The translations under genes and the position numbers were made by a program. A stretch of 64,000 nt of DNA, taken from an uncultured Lachnospiraceae bacterium (GTDB lineage: Bacteria > Bacillota > Clostridia > Lachnospirales > Lachnospiraceae). The DNA lies in contig CANRFJ010000003.1 of NCBI GenBank assembly GCA_947629865.1, positions 119,366-183,365 of the forward strand, written 5' to 3'. The notes under the pieces are model-generated. The model did not search any database. It saw nothing but the letters and a program-made list of their open reading frames with translations, and had not been told where the DNA came from. Within the stretch, counting starts at the first letter, position 1; each line of letters opens with the position of its first letter. Below, piece after piece: positions 25,830 to 36,062 of the stretch.

Positions 25830-26540
25830 TCAGTCATCAATATCCTGGTCGTATTCCAGAATTTTGCCCGTCTTCGCATGGATAGTCAAATCATACTCCA
25901 CTCTGCCGGAGCGCATCTCAATCTCATATACGGGTACGCCGTCGTCATTGTCAAATTCTACCTTGACAAACTGGGCGCCCGGCACCTTCTTCCTGGCGAT
26001 TGATTTTGCCTTTGCCAGTCCGATATACTTGGATTTCGTGCTGAATTTGGCAATCTTCCATTCATAGCCCAGAAGCTTGCCCGTCTTGGCGCTGTAGACC
26101 AGCTCGTAGCGTTTGGATTTCTTTTTCAAAATAACCTTATATTCTGCCAGTCCATCGTCGTATCGGAGAACAGCGCTGGTAATCTTTGCCTTTTTGACCT
26201 TCTTTTTGGCCTTTTTCTTTATTTGGGCTTTTGAGATATTTTTTTTGCCCTGACGGTTATATTCCATATTTTCAATGTCCCATTCATATTCCATGAGCTT
26301 GCCGTCCGAGCCTCTGTAAATCAGAGTGTAATCCCTGTTCCCCTTTGCAAGGTCAATTTCATACACGATTCCGCCATTTTCGTAATCAATGTCAGCCTCT
26401 GTCACGACGGCCGACTTCACTTCGCGAAGGGCTTTCTTTCTCGCGGCAGATATGCTTTTGATTCCCTTTGCCTCTGCTGCTGCCGGAAGCATTACTACTG
26501 CGCTCATTAAAAGCGCCGTCGTCATAATAAAACGTTTCAT
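25830..26540 (-). CDS. Secreted protein with three PepSY domains
   Basis: 236 residues with an N-terminal signal peptide (cleavage near AEAKG). Three PepSY-like repeats follow at about 30-95, 98-160 and 170-236, each with an A-x-x-x-A-K helix and a YE(I/V) strand then a GK(L/I)(L/M)EY(E/D) strand. The middle one is very Lys-rich. PepSY domains are thought to inhibit peptidases or bind peptides outside the membrane. It stands alone between convergent genes. The Shine-Dalgarno is AGGAGGTAG. Confidence 0.82.
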   Translation of the reverse strand: MKRFIMTTALLMSAVVMLPAAAEAKGIKSISAARKKALREVKSAVVTEADIDYENGGIVYEIDLAKGNRDYTLIYRGSDGKLMEYEWDIENMEYNRQGKKNISKAQIKKKAKKKVKKAKITSAVLRYDDGLAEYKVILKKKSKRYELVYSAKTGKLLGYEWKIAKFSTKSKYIGLAKAKSIARKKVPGAQFVKVEFDNDDGVPVYEIEMRSGRVEYDLTIHAKTGKILEYDQDIDD

Positions 26541-26774
26541 TACTTTCTACCTCCTAACATATTGGTCTGTCATACTATATCTACCCATGCTATACCTATA
26601 GCAATGTAATTATCCCCCGAATGTGTGACACAAAATTGTCATTTTTTAATCTCAGTGAAATTCTACCTTTATTTTATAATTTTTAACAGGAATATAATGA
26701 TTTTTTCTGAAAAAGATGGTATAGTAGAAAAAGGATTATATCACAGTCAGATGCAGAAGGGAAATGAGAGCGAT

Positions 26775-28163
26775 ATGAAGTCAAAGAACCGCCCCCTGAA
26801 ACAGGGGCTTCAGATTATTATTGTGGGCTGCGGCAAGGTGGGGTTCACCCTGACGGAACAGCTGACCAGGGAAGGGCATGATATTACGATCATTGATCGC
26901 AATCCCGAAAAAATCCAGGAGATAACAAACCTTTTCGACGTGATGGGGCTGGTGGGGAACGGAGCCAGTTACAGTGTGCAGATGGAGGCTGGTATCGAGA
27001 ATACCGATCTGATCATCGCCGTCACGGGCTCAGATGAATTGAATCTGCTCTGTTGTACCGTCGCCAAGCAGGTCGGTGACTGCGCGGCAGTCGCCAGGGT
27101 GCGGACGCCGGACTACAGCAAGGAGGCCGCCTATCTGCGGGAGAAGCTGGGCCTTACCCTGATTATCAATCCCGAATTGGAGGCCGCCCGCGAGATGGCC
27201 CGGATCCTGTATCTTCCCACGGCTCTCGACGTCAATACACTGGCTCATGGACGGGCCGAGATGATTAAGTTCAAAATGCCGGAAAATAATATTCTGGACG
27301 GAATGACTATTGCCAGTCTGGGAAAGAACATTACCAATGATATTCTTATCTGCGCCATTGAGCGAGACGGGAACGTATATATCCCGGACGGTACTTTCCA
27401 GATGGCGCAGGGCGACGTCATTACCTTTGTGGCGGCAAGGCGGGCGATTCCCTCTTTTTTGAAAAAAATAGGCTTCAGGACGCGTCAGGTAAAGAGCGCT
27501 CTGATTGTCGGCGGCGGCAAGGCCTGCTATTATCTGGCTGCCCAGCTTGTCCACATGGGAATCTCCGTAAAGATCATTGAGAGAAACCGCTCCCGCTGCG
27601 AGGAACTCAGTATCCTCCTGCCGGACGCCATCATTATAAATGGAGACGGCACCAATCAGGAGCTCTTAAAGGAGGAGGGTATAGACCACATTGAATCCTT
27701 TGTTCCGCTGACCGGTATTGATGAGGAAAATATCATGCTCACGCTCTATGCCAGACAGGTGTCCGACGCCAAAGTCATCACCCGAATCAACCGGAATACC
27801 TTTAATGACGTCATAAACAGTCTGGATCTGGGGAGCGTAATCTACCCCCAACACATTACGTCTGAGGCCATCATCGCCTATGTCCGCGCCAAGAAAAATT
27901 CGATGGACAGCAACATTGAGACGCTGTATCATATGTTTGACTACCGGGTTGAGGCCATTGAATTCCGGGTTGACGAGCCGTCCGCCGTCACCGGCGTACC
28001 GCTTCAGGATCTGGCGCTGAAAAAGAATCTGCTGGTTTCCTGTATATCCCGAAACAATACGGTTCTTATTCCCACCGGCCAGGATTCCATACAGCCGGGC
28101 GATACAGTTATGGTAGTAACTACCCACACGGGATTTCACGATATTTCTGATATATTAGAATAG
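26775..28163 (+). CDS. trkA: Trk potassium uptake regulator TrkA (two RCK units)
   Basis: 462 residues from ATG at 26775. Upstream in-frame ATGs are less well placed, and family members begin just before QIIIVGCGKVG. Two RCK-N Rossmann units (IIIVGCGKVGFTL and ALIVGGGKACYYL) each precede an RCK-C domain, the classic 450-residue TrkA layout. It binds NAD(H)/ATP on the cytoplasmic side and gates TrkH, encoded 20 bases downstream. A TGG-TATAGT extended -10 lies near 26720. Confidence 0.92.
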   Translation: MKSKNRPLKQGLQIIIVGCGKVGFTLTEQLTREGHDITIIDRNPEKIQEITNLFDVMGLVGNGASYSVQMEAGIENTDLIIAVTGSDELNLLCCTVAKQVGDCAAVARVRTPDYSKEAAYLREKLGLTLIINPELEAAREMARILYLPTALDVNTLAHGRAEMIKFKMPENNILDGMTIASLGKNITNDILICAIERDGNVYIPDGTFQMAQGDVITFVAARRAIPSFLKKIGFRTRQVKSALIVGGGKACYYLAAQLVHMGISVKIIERNRSRCEELSILLPDAIIINGDGTNQELLKEEGIDHIESFVPLTGIDEENIMLTLYARQVSDAKVITRINRNTFNDVINSLDLGSVIYPQHITSEAIIAYVRAKKNSMDSNIETLYHMFDYRVEAIEFRVDEPSAVTGVPLQDLALKKNLLVSCISRNNTVLIPTGQDSIQPGDTVMVVTTHTGFHDISDILE

Positions 28164-28183
28164 AAACGGAGATATAAGATACT

Positions 28184-29671
28184 ATGAACACTTCAATGAT
28201 TCGCTTTATACTGGGCTATGTGCTGAAGATCGAGGCTGTACTGATGCTGCTTCCCTGCCTGACGGCCGTTATCTGCCGGGAGCCGGAGGGAATCGCCTAT
28301 CTCCTGACGGCTGCTTTCAGTTTTGCACTCGGCTTTCTCATGTCGCGGAAGAAGCCGGCCAGTTCTGTCTTCTATCTCAAAGAGGGCTGTGTCGCCACCT
28401 CCCTGAGCTGGGTTTTTCTGAGTTTGTTCGGAGCTCTCCCCTTCCTCATCACCGGTGAGATTCCCTCCGTCACGGACGCCCTGTTTGAGACCATCTCCGG
28501 CTTTACCACCACCGGAGCCAGTATTCTGAGCGATGTGGAAGCTCTGTCTTACTGCTCTCTGTTCTGGCGCAGTTTTACGCACTGGATCGGCGGCATGGGC
28601 GTACTCGTCTTTTTGCTGGCGGTCATTCCCCTGAGCGGCGGATCCCATATCAATCTGATGCGGGCGGAGAGCCCTGGCCCGTCCGTGGGCAAACTGGTTC
28701 CCAAAATCCGGTACACGGCCCGGATTCTCTACCTCATCTATCTGGGCCTTACCCTGTTGGAGGTTCTCCTTCTGCTGGCGGGGCACATGTCCCTCTTTGA
28801 GGCTCTGACTACCAGCTTCGGCACAGCGGGAACCGGTGGCTTTGGCATAAAAAATGATAGTCTGGCCAGTTACTCCCCCTATCTGCAATGGGTAGTAACT
28901 GTCTTTATGATTTTGTTCGGAGTCAACTTTAACGCCTTTTACTTTCTTCTGTATAGAAAGTTCCGGAAGGCGCTGGGCATGGAGGAAGTTCGCTGCTATC
29001 TCCTCATCATTGCGGTGGCCGTCGGGATTATTTTCATTGATATACTGGATACCGCGTCCGGCGTTTTTGATGCGCTGACTCACGCCTCGTTCCAGGTGGC
29101 TTCCATTATCACCACGACCGGATTCTCTACTGTGGACTTTAACCAGTGGTCTCAGTCCTGCAAATCCATTCTCGTCCTTTTGATGTTCATTGGAGCCTGC
29201 GCCGGAAGCACCGGCGGCGGAATCAAGGTCTCCCGAATCGTCATTCTGGTAAAAACCGTGGTAAAAGAACTGACTTCCTATATCCACCCCAAAAATATCA
29301 AAAAGATAAATTTTGAAAAGAAACCGGTAGAGCACGAGGTCGTGCGCTCCACCAATGTCTATTTCATTACGTTTATGATTATCTTCTCCGCCTCTGTCTT
29401 CGCCATCTCTTTTGAGGGGCGGGATTTAGTCACCAATTTTACGGCGGTGGCCGCCACAATCAACAACATAGGCCCCGGCCTTGAAATGGTGGGGCCGGTG
29501 CGCAACTTCAGCATTTTCTGTCCTTTTTCCAAATTTGTGCTGATGTTCGATATGCTGGCCGGCCGGCTGGAGCTGTTCCCGCTCCTTATCCTGTTCCACC
29601 CCGCCGTCTGGAAAAGTCTTTTCATTCAAAAGAAAAAGGGGAAGAAGAAGGCTTCCTCCCCGAAAAGCTAA
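28184..29671 (+). CDS. trkH: Trk potassium uptake channel TrkH
   Basis: 495 residues, highly hydrophobic, with four MPM-type repeats; the pore loops include TISGFTTTGAS, FGTAGTGGFG and ACAGSTGGGIKVSRI. These are the selectivity-filter glycines of TrkH/KtrB. It works with TrkA as a K+ importer in the cytoplasmic membrane. It ends just before a convergent aldo/keto reductase gene with no clear terminator. Confidence 0.93.
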   Translation: MNTSMIRFILGYVLKIEAVLMLLPCLTAVICREPEGIAYLLTAAFSFALGFLMSRKKPASSVFYLKEGCVATSLSWVFLSLFGALPFLITGEIPSVTDALFETISGFTTTGASILSDVEALSYCSLFWRSFTHWIGGMGVLVFLLAVIPLSGGSHINLMRAESPGPSVGKLVPKIRYTARILYLIYLGLTLLEVLLLLAGHMSLFEALTTSFGTAGTGGFGIKNDSLASYSPYLQWVVTVFMILFGVNFNAFYFLLYRKFRKALGMEEVRCYLLIIAVAVGIIFIDILDTASGVFDALTHASFQVASIITTTGFSTVDFNQWSQSCKSILVLLMFIGACAGSTGGGIKVSRIVILVKTVVKELTSYIHPKNIKKINFEKKPVEHEVVRSTNVYFITFMIIFSASVFAISFEGRDLVTNFTAVAATINNIGPGLEMVGPVRNFSIFCPFSKFVLMFDMLAGRLELFPLLILFHPAVWKSLFIQKKKGKKKASSPKS

Positions 29672-29690
29672 TAGATTTGCAATTATCTGT

Positions 29691-30818
29691 TTAGGAAGAA
29701 AAAACTGTTGCGCAGTCCTTCAGTCGTGTGACGACGTCTATCTGCTGCGGACAGGCGCTCTCGCATTGGCCGCAGGCGATGCAGTCCGCCGCCGTCCCGA
29801 CGTCCGCCGTGGCTTTTTCATATTCCCTGCGCCCCTGCTCCAGCTGCCCCCACACTAGCTGCTTATTTCTGGCCGCAAATATTTCCGGTATCGGGATCTG
29901 CCTCGGACACCCCGCAGTACAATAATGACAGGCTGTGCAGGGAATCGAAGCAATGCCTGTCATGGCCTCCTGCGCCTTTCTTATGGCCGCCTGCTCCGTC
30001 TCATTGAGGGGGCGGAAATTTTTCATATAGGACAGGTTGTCTTTCATCTGGGCAAGATCCGACATGCCCGACAACACCGTGATGATTCCCTCCAGAGAGG
30101 CCGCATAACGGATAGCCCAGGATGCAAAAGACGCGTCCTTATCCGCTTCTCTCAGTATCTTCTGCACTTTGACCGGCGGATTGGCGAGGGCTCCCCCCTT
30201 GACAGGCTCCATGACTACAATGGATTTCCCGTGTCTTCTGGCCACCTCATAATTGCCTCTGGAGGTGACGTCCGGATTCTCCCAGTCCGCATAGTTTAAC
30301 TGTAACTGCACAAACTCCACATCCGGGTGCTCCGTCAGGATTGTATCCAGAACGTCCGGCGTCGAATGGAATGAAAAACCCCAGTGCCTGATCCGGCCCT
30401 TTTCTTTTTGCTCCTTCACGAAATCCCAGATATGATATTTGTCATAAATCCGGTAATTAGAACTCTGCAGGGCATGGAGCAGATAGTAGTCGAAATACCC
30501 CGCCCCCGTCCGCTCCAGACTGGTATAAAACTGCTGCTTCGCCGCCTCCTCTGTGGGCGACTGCTGCCAGGCGCACAACTTGGTAGCCAGGGTAAAACTC
30601 TCTCGCGGATACCGATCCACTAACGCCGCCTTTGCCGCCCGTTCAGATTCCCCGCCGTCATACACAAAGGCCGTATCAAAATACGTCAGGCCGGCATCCA
30701 TAAAAAGGTCTACCATCTTCTTCGTCTGCTCAATATCTATTCTTCCATTTTTAGTTTTTGGCAGACGCATAAGTCCAAAGCCAAGCTTCGGTGTGTTTTC
30801 CCCAAAATATGTCTCCAT
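29691..30818 (-). CDS. Aldo/keto reductase with C-terminal 4Fe-4S ferredoxin-like domain
   Basis: 375 residues from ATG at 30818, with GGAGG 5 bases upstream. A longer in-frame extension runs through the repeat cassette and is not protein-like. The AKR barrel covers about 1-290 (LGFGLMRLP, FDTAFVYDGG with catalytic Asp/Tyr). CTACHYCTAGCP and CIACGQCESACP bind iron-sulfur clusters at the C-terminus. This Elp3-free, Fe-S AKR type is common in anaerobes; the substrate is unknown. It follows the DUF3793 gene across the cassette at 30822-30975. Confidence 0.9.
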   Translation of the reverse strand: METYFGENTPKLGFGLMRLPKTKNGRIDIEQTKKMVDLFMDAGLTYFDTAFVYDGGESERAAKAALVDRYPRESFTLATKLCAWQQSPTEEAAKQQFYTSLERTGAGYFDYYLLHALQSSNYRIYDKYHIWDFVKEQKEKGRIRHWGFSFHSTPDVLDTILTEHPDVEFVQLQLNYADWENPDVTSRGNYEVARRHGKSIVVMEPVKGGALANPPVKVQKILREADKDASFASWAIRYAASLEGIITVLSGMSDLAQMKDNLSYMKNFRPLNETEQAAIRKAQEAMTGIASIPCTACHYCTAGCPRQIPIPEIFAARNKQLVWGQLEQGRREYEKATADVGTAADCIACGQCESACPQQIDVVTRLKDCATVFSS

Positions 30819-30821
30819 GTG

Positions 30822-30975
30822 AACCTCCATTCCGGAGCGCAGCGACGGAAGTACGAGCAAAAAGCAGCGTAGCTGTTTTTGCTCTGTACATCACTACTAT
30901 TTGTGGCGCTCCGACACAAATATTTGTGTGAAAAATCAGCGCATCAGCGTGATTTTTCACACTAACCTCCATTCC
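30822..30975 (-). repeat. Hairpin cassette A in the leader of the aldo/keto reductase gene
   Basis: The cassette is bounded on both sides by GGAATGGAGGTT (minus strand, 30975-30964 and near 30834-30823). Between them lie four hairpins: GTGTGAAAAATCA with TGATTTTTCACAC; ATTTGTG/CACAAAT; GAGCAAAAA/TTTTTGCTC with CAGC/GCTG; and TTCCG/CGGAA or, alternatively, CTCC/GGAG at the Shine-Dalgarno. About 110 bases match the cassette at 63177-63323 almost exactly. A small open frame beginning GTG AAA AAT runs through it. Confidence 0.85.
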
Positions 30976-30978
30976 ACT

Positions 30979-31587
30979 TCATATATTCCCGTGCTCCCCG
31001 CCATAGGTCTCCACGATTGCTCCAGGCGTCACCCCGTTTTTAAGTAACTGGAAGAACATCTTATGCGAGAGCTCATACAGGCGGAACATATCCGCTTTGT
31101 CCGGCACATTGTGATAGACCTTCCAATAGCCTGTGTACAAAAAGTTTTTTCCCCTGTTTCTTATATAGCCTTCCACATCTTCCAGCGGATACCCCAGCAA
31201 CACCCCCAGCTCATGGGGAAATCTACCCCGCCTCCCGACATATTCCCGATAGCGCCGCCGGAATTTTTCCAGCACTCCCTCCACTGCCAAGCAGGTATAC
31301 CCGGCCTCTGACAGGAAGCGGCGCACCCCGTCCGTGTCGAGAAGGCGCTCCAACCGCCTTCTGTCATATAAAAAAACAGCCGTCCTCTCACCTGCCGCAC
31401 AGAGTGTCAGACAGTCAAAACGGCCTCCCCCCATAAGGCTTTTCAGCCGCCGCAGCTGGTCTCCTTCCAGCAAGAGAAGGCTGGACATTTTCAATCCGGC
31501 GATCAGAGGCGCACACTGGAGCACCAGCTGCCTCTCCTCCCCCGCCCCGTCTGTTTTATAAATAGCTTCTGTTATCTCCTCACTCAA
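30979..31587 (-). CDS. DUF3793 family protein
   Basis: 202 residues. LVLQCAPLIAGLKMSSLL at about 20-40 and the C-terminal FPHELGVLLGYPLEDVEGYI, KVYHN and FFQLLKNGV are the conserved parts of DUF3793, a Clostridia-specific family of unknown function. The best start is TTG at 31587 (GAGAGGG just before it); no in-frame ATG exists upstream before a stop. It ends right before cassette A and may be co-transcribed with the aldo/keto reductase. Links to haem or metal homeostasis have been suggested for the family, but nothing here shows it. Confidence 0.75.
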   Translation of the reverse strand: MSEEITEAIYKTDGAGEERQLVLQCAPLIAGLKMSSLLLLEGDQLRRLKSLMGGGRFDCLTLCAAGERTAVFLYDRRRLERLLDTDGVRRFLSEAGYTCLAVEGVLEKFRRRYREYVGRRGRFPHELGVLLGYPLEDVEGYIRNRGKNFLYTGYWKVYHNVPDKADMFRLYELSHKMFFQLLKNGVTPGAIVETYGGEHGNI

Positions 31588-31686
31588 ATCCCTCTCGTCC
31601 TTCCGGCTCCACAGGAGCGTTACTAGTATGACAATCCGGGCTTCAAATGATACTTTGCGGACGGATTATTTTCCGGACATTCCCGC

Positions 31687-32421
31687 TCACACCTCAAACG
31701 TCTGCCCCCGCCTCTCAATTCCGGCAATCCTGTCCGCATATTCCGGATGGGCCTCACAGAATCTGCGGATTATTTTATACTTTGTCCAAAAGTGCATCGG
31801 AAAGATGATCCGGCTGTCCGTATATTCCAAAAACAGCTCCAAGCCGCCAAAGGCCTCCTCGCGCTGTCTGGGATCCAGTGGGACAAAGGCCACGTCAATC
31901 GACCTGCCTCTCAGCTTTTCCAATTCACGCCGGTAGGCGCTCTCCATATTGTTGTTATAGGCCTTTGACTCCTCTTTCCACACCCAGCGGTTCAAATCAC
32001 CGGCATGGTAAATTATACGATCCCCGTACGCAAGAAGATACGCCACTCCCTCATCTGTCGATGTCAGAGTAGTAATGGAGAGTTCTCTGCCGTTTGGCAG
32101 TTGAAACTCCGCCCCGCTGTTCCGACGGCAGACTGTAATCCTATCCGTGAGTTCTATGCCCTTTTCCCGGTATTCACGAAAAACCGGCCGGAGATAAACA
32201 TCCTTTGATACGACATAACGCACATTGGGATATTTTTCTGCCAGCCGGAATATTACCGGGTTATAGTGGTCGGGGTGATGGTGGCTGACAAACACAATCA
32301 ATGGTTTATCCGCCTCCACATCCGGCAGTTTCCCCTTATAATAATCAAACAGAAACCCGGCGTCACCCGTATCCACATAAAAACCGCTGTGGGCAATGTA
32401 TGTAACCTTCATAACGTCCAC
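31687..32421 (-). CDS. MBL-fold metallo-hydrolase
   Basis: 244 residues. I take GTG at 32421, which has AGAGG 7 bases before it; an ATG at 32412 is possible. [11 protein letters not shown] is the HxHxDH zinc motif, with further ligands in YHAGDLNRW and FPMHFW. It resembles UlaG/RomA-like beta-lactamase-fold hydrolases of unknown substrate. It lies 11 bases after the chemoreceptor gene, so the two are probably co-transcribed. Confidence 0.85.
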   Translation of the reverse strand: MDVMKVTYIAHSGFYVDTGDAGFLFDYYKGKLPDVEADKPLIVFVSHHHPDHYNPVIFRLAEKYPNVRYVVSKDVYLRPVFREYREKGIELTDRITVCRRNSGAEFQLPNGRELSITTLTSTDEGVAYLLAYGDRIIYHAGDLNRWVWKEESKAYNNNMESAYRRELEKLRGRSIDVAFVPLDPRQREEAFGGLELFLEYTDSRIIFPMHFWTKYKIIRRFCEAHPEYADRIAGIERRGQTFEV

Positions 32422-32432
32422 ATACTAACCTC

Positions 32433-34235
32433 TCAAAGTCTGAATTTGTGTATATTATTCATCAATGCTGTCATCTTACTCTCCAGCTCATTCACAATGG
32501 AAGCAGAGTCGTCTACTACCTTTGCCAGATCGGTGGACATAGCAGACGTCTGCTCCGTCACCGCTGCGTTGTCCTGTGCCAGATTATTCAGCATAGACAG
32601 GGACTCAATGACATTGGAGCGCTGTCTTTCCACTTCTTCGGTCAGTGTGTCAATCGACTGCACTGAAGTCTGGCAGAGATCCAATTCATTCTTGAGCTGT
32701 AAAAAGATCTGCTGTGTCTCGGTCAGCGTATCCACCTGCTTCTCAACGGAAATATTAATCTCCTTCATGCCCTCAACCGACTTAGTGGCATTGCTCTGCA
32801 GCTCCTCAACCACCCGGTTGATCTCCTCAACCGAATCCGAGGACTGGTTCGCCAGTTTCGCAATCTCATCTGCCACCACAGCAAATCCCTTTCCTGCCTC
32901 GCCGGCCCTGGCCGCCTCAATACTTGCATTCAGCGCCAAAAGACTGGTCTGGTCGGAAATCTCGTTAATCAGATTCGCTGCCATGTGAATCTGCTGCACA
33001 GACTCATGCGTGGAATTGATCTGCTCTGCCATGTCGGCAATGTTCTTCCTCGTGTTATCATTGACTGTAATCAACTGCTGCAGCGTCTCCATGGACTGTC
33101 TGCTGATATTATTCATATCCTTTGAGTTCTTGTTAAGGCTCTCCACCTCGCTGCCGGTCTGCTTGATCTTATCCGCCATCACGCTCACGTCTCCATTGGC
33201 GGAATCTGTGGAATCCGCCTGACGGCTCACATTGCCGGTAATGGATTCTACCGCCGTACTCACCTGGGTGAGCGACGCCCGCATGTTATTGAAGGAATTA
33301 TCAAACTTATTCAGTATGTCGTTGACGCCATCTGCCACGCTTGTGATCTCTCTCAGCAGCTGGCGTATATTATTCTGAGCCTGCTGCAGAGCGTCGGCGG
33401 TCTGTCCGATTTCATTCCGCTGCTTCACATTGATGTCTTCCGTCAGGTCGCCGTCCGAAATCCGTCTCGCAAAGGACTGTATCTTCCGGAGAGGCGCAAT
33501 AATCTTCTTACCTACTATGTATGCGATTATAAGTCCGATTAATACCGCAACAACAAACACAACGCCAACTCTTATCAGCACGCCGTTGTACATGGAGTCC
33601 AACTGATCCTGCGTAGTCTTTTTGGCCTGGTCGATATCGTCAATATAGTTTCCGGTGGAAACTATCCAGCCCCATGGCTCAAAAATCTGGGAATAAGCAA
33701 TCTTCGGCGCCACTGTAACACCGTCCGCCTTTGTAAAGTAAAACTCGTTAAAACCGCCCTTCTCCGGAGACTGGCATACCTTTACAATCTCCTGCACGAT
33801 CATAACACCGTTCGGATCCTTCAGTTCATAACGGTTATCGCCCTCGTTTTCCGTAAGAATCGGGTGCATCACCAGCGTATAATCCGTGGAATCGATCCAG
33901 AAATATCCGCTCTGGTCGTCCCTGTATCTCATTACGCGAATCGTCTCTTTGGCATCGCGCTTTGCTTCATCCTCTGTCTTCTTCCCCGCCTTGAATTCGT
34001 CATATTCCGCCTGGAGAATAGCAATCGTGCTCTGTACCTGTGACTTGATCTCCGTATTGTATCCTAAGTCCTTCGATTCCTCATAGGTACTGTATGCCGT
34101 ACCCGACACGGATCGGATCGACAACACGGCGTTTACCCCAATAATCATAGCCGTCAGAACCACAATAACTGCACTCATGAACATTATCGAGACAATCAGG
34201 CTCTGTTTTTTCGCTTTACCGCTTTTGTTGCTCAT
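32433..34235 (-). CDS. Methyl-accepting chemotaxis protein with sCache sensor
   Basis: 600 residues. Membrane segments lie at about 15-37 and 207-229, and between them is an sCache_2 domain ([17 protein letters not shown] and [14 protein letters not shown] are typical). A HAMP domain (230-285) and the signalling hairpin follow, with the conserved tip [20 protein letters not shown] near residue 430. It relays binding of a small ligand, often an organic acid, to CheA/CheW. No other chemotaxis genes are in the window. Confidence 0.93.
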   Translation of the reverse strand: MSNKSGKAKKQSLIVSIMFMSAVIVVLTAMIIGVNAVLSIRSVSGTAYSTYEESKDLGYNTEIKSQVQSTIAILQAEYDEFKAGKKTEDEAKRDAKETIRVMRYRDDQSGYFWIDSTDYTLVMHPILTENEGDNRYELKDPNGVMIVQEIVKVCQSPEKGGFNEFYFTKADGVTVAPKIAYSQIFEPWGWIVSTGNYIDDIDQAKKTTQDQLDSMYNGVLIRVGVVFVVAVLIGLIIAYIVGKKIIAPLRKIQSFARRISDGDLTEDINVKQRNEIGQTADALQQAQNNIRQLLREITSVADGVNDILNKFDNSFNNMRASLTQVSTAVESITGNVSRQADSTDSANGDVSVMADKIKQTGSEVESLNKNSKDMNNISRQSMETLQQLITVNDNTRKNIADMAEQINSTHESVQQIHMAANLINEISDQTSLLALNASIEAARAGEAGKGFAVVADEIAKLANQSSDSVEEINRVVEELQSNATKSVEGMKEINISVEKQVDTLTETQQIFLQLKNELDLCQTSVQSIDTLTEEVERQRSNVIESLSMLNNLAQDNAAVTEQTSAMSTDLAKVVDDSASIVNELESKMTALMNNIHKFRL

Positions 34236-34269
34236 GGTATACCTCCTCCGAATAGTATTGTCTTATACT

Positions 34270-34298
34270 ATTCTATCACTTTTCAGATTCATGTGCAA
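34270..34298 (-). promoter_or_regulatory. Promoter of the chemoreceptor gene with overlapping inverted repeat
   Basis: TTGCAC (34298-34293), 17 bases, TAGAAT (34275-34270). Directly downstream a 9-bp inverted repeat, GAATAGTAT and ATACTATTC, spans 34250-34273 and overlaps the -10. This position suits an operator or a leader hairpin. Confidence 0.6.
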
Positions 34299-34349
34299 GC
34301 ATTTCTGTCATCACATATGTCACCATCTGTCCTTACACATGTCACTGCC

Positions 34350-36062
34350 TCACGGGAGCGAATCCCTCAGGCACAATACGCCCCAGCCTATCGTCGCATT
34401 AGGATACTCTCCGTAGGCGGAAAGCGGTCTTGCACCCCTTATGAGATAGGCTTTTACCTTTTCCCCATACAGATAGGGATCGTTCCCCTGGACGATTCCA
34501 TACTGCATCAGCAGGGCGGCGCTCCCGCTCACAAACGGGCACGCCATGGAGGTGCCGGATTTGGACGTATACCCACCGCCCGGCGCACAGGAGACAATGT
34601 CCACCCCCGGCGCGGCCAGATCCGGCTTTACCAGGTGGCAGCAGACGTAACCCTGTCCGGAGAAAAAGGCAAAGCTGTCCGTATTGCTGTCATAGGCGCC
34701 CACTGTGATGGCTTTGCCGGCCGTGGACGGAATGGTAAGGGTGGTATCCGTATCCGGCACCAAAAATCCGGTCTCGTCTCCAATCCGGCTGCCGGACGGC
34801 AGCCACAGATCAAAACGGCCGTCAACGATCCGGCGGGGCGACAGGCTTATTTTCCAGATGCCGCTTCGGATATTTGTCTCCACTCCCTCCGGCACCATCT
34901 CCAGATAGATTTCCTGATTCCGGCTGTAGGGCGCCGGTTCCCCCACATACCACAGAAGTTCCGTCCCGTCCAGCACATACCGGTAGGCCCCCTGGGCCCG
35001 TTCCGACAATATCACCGAGCCTCCGGAGGGGGCCTGGAGAGTGATCTGAAACTCGTCGGCATACTGCTTCCATATCTGGAGCCCCAGGCTGGACTCGCCC
35101 GGAGCCACGGTAAACTCAATCCGGTAGTCGGCCCCCATCGCCAACTGCCCCGATGCATGGCGGCGCTTGTTGCCCTCGTTGCCGCTCCCCACGCAGATGG
35201 TAGTCCGTCCGATCCCCGTCACCGCGTCCAGATAGGTCTCGATCAGGGAAGTGCCGTCATGGGAACCGTAGTTGTTTCCATAGCTTAAATTCAGCGCTAA
35301 TGGCTGGGACAGCTCGACGGCTTTCCGGACGCAGAAATCCACTCCCATCATCAAGCCCGTGGTCTGTGGAAAACCGCCTCCCTGCCCGCCCAGCTTGACA
35401 ACCAGGATATCCGCCTCGTAGGCCACTCCCCTCTGCCTCCCTCTGCTGGCTCTCCCGTTGCCCGCCGCTATTCCGGCCACATGGGTGCCGTGCCCGCTTA
35501 CGTCCGCACTGGGAGCGCGCCCGCCCGATTCCAGTATGGCGTTGATGTCCTCCCTGGAAAAATAGGAGCCGACGGGATAGTCCATGGGCGGGGCGCCGGA
35601 GGTCAGCGTCTGATCCCACAGGCCCGCCAAGCGGGTGGTTCCGTCCTCGTTGCGGAAGTCCGGATGAAAAATATCAATGCCGGAGTCCACCACAGCCACC
35701 AGAACCCCCTGCCCTGTCAGTCCGTAGGGCTCTCTTTGCACCGGAGGAATACAGGAGGCCATCTTCCCGTTGTAGACGGCAAAGGACAGCGCCTTTGGTT
35801 TTTCTATGTATTCCACCCTGGGATCGGCCGACAGCGCCGTCAGTTCTGTCTCCCCCAGACTGAGAATGGCATAACCGCCCAGCAGCGGTGTGACGCGGCC
35901 GTATCCGGACAGCTCCGAGACGTCGCCGGAATAGCGGATTATGACCTCCCATTTGCCCTCTGCCCCGTCGTATCCCGCCGACAGATTTTCACTTTTTTCC
36001 CGCAGCTCAGCCGGGGTGTCAATGGATAATTCCAACAGGTTCTCAATTTTCTGGTCTGCCAT
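34350..36062 (-). CDS. S8 family subtilase, Csp-like (germination-protease type)
   Basis: 570 residues from ATG at 36062, with GAGAGAAGGGAG upstream. An N-terminal prodomain-like region (1-100) precedes the protease. The triad is intact: VAVVDSGIDIFHPDF, SGHGTHVAGIAAG and SGTSMACPFVSG, with a long jelly-roll-like insert between His and Ser. This layout matches Csp-type proteases of Clostridia, which activate the cortex lytic enzyme SleC during germination. The start lies inside the sigK 3' end (20-base overlap), so the protein should be made in the mother cell. Specific role is inferred. Confidence 0.85.
   Translation of the reverse strand: MADQKIENLLELSIDTPAELREKSENLSAGYDGAEGKWEVIIRYSGDVSELSGYGRVTPLLGGYAILSLGETELTALSADPRVEYIEKPKALSFAVYNGKMASCIPPVQREPYGLTGQGVLVAVVDSGIDIFHPDFRNEDGTTRLAGLWDQTLTSGAPPMDYPVGSYFSREDINAILESGGRAPSADVSGHGTHVAGIAAGNGRASRGRQRGVAYEADILVVKLGGQGGGFPQTTGLMMGVDFCVRKAVELSQPLALNLSYGNNYGSHDGTSLIETYLDAVTGIGRTTICVGSGNEGNKRRHASGQLAMGADYRIEFTVAPGESSLGLQIWKQYADEFQITLQAPSGGSVILSERAQGAYRYVLDGTELLWYVGEPAPYSRNQEIYLEMVPEGVETNIRSGIWKISLSPRRIVDGRFDLWLPSGSRIGDETGFLVPDTDTTLTIPSTAGKAITVGAYDSNTDSFAFFSGQGYVCCHLVKPDLAAPGVDIVSCAPGGGYTSKSGTSMACPFVSGSAALLMQYGIVQGNDPYLYGEKVKAYLIRGARPLSAYGEYPNATIGWGVLCLRDSLP

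Noticed and set aside
30751..30972. Small protein gene starting GTG AAA AAT across cassette A
   Set aside because: The frame runs from the repeat into the aldo/keto reductase in a wrong register, and its equivalent in cassette B stops after 16 codons. It may be translated as a leader peptide, but a functional protein is not supported.
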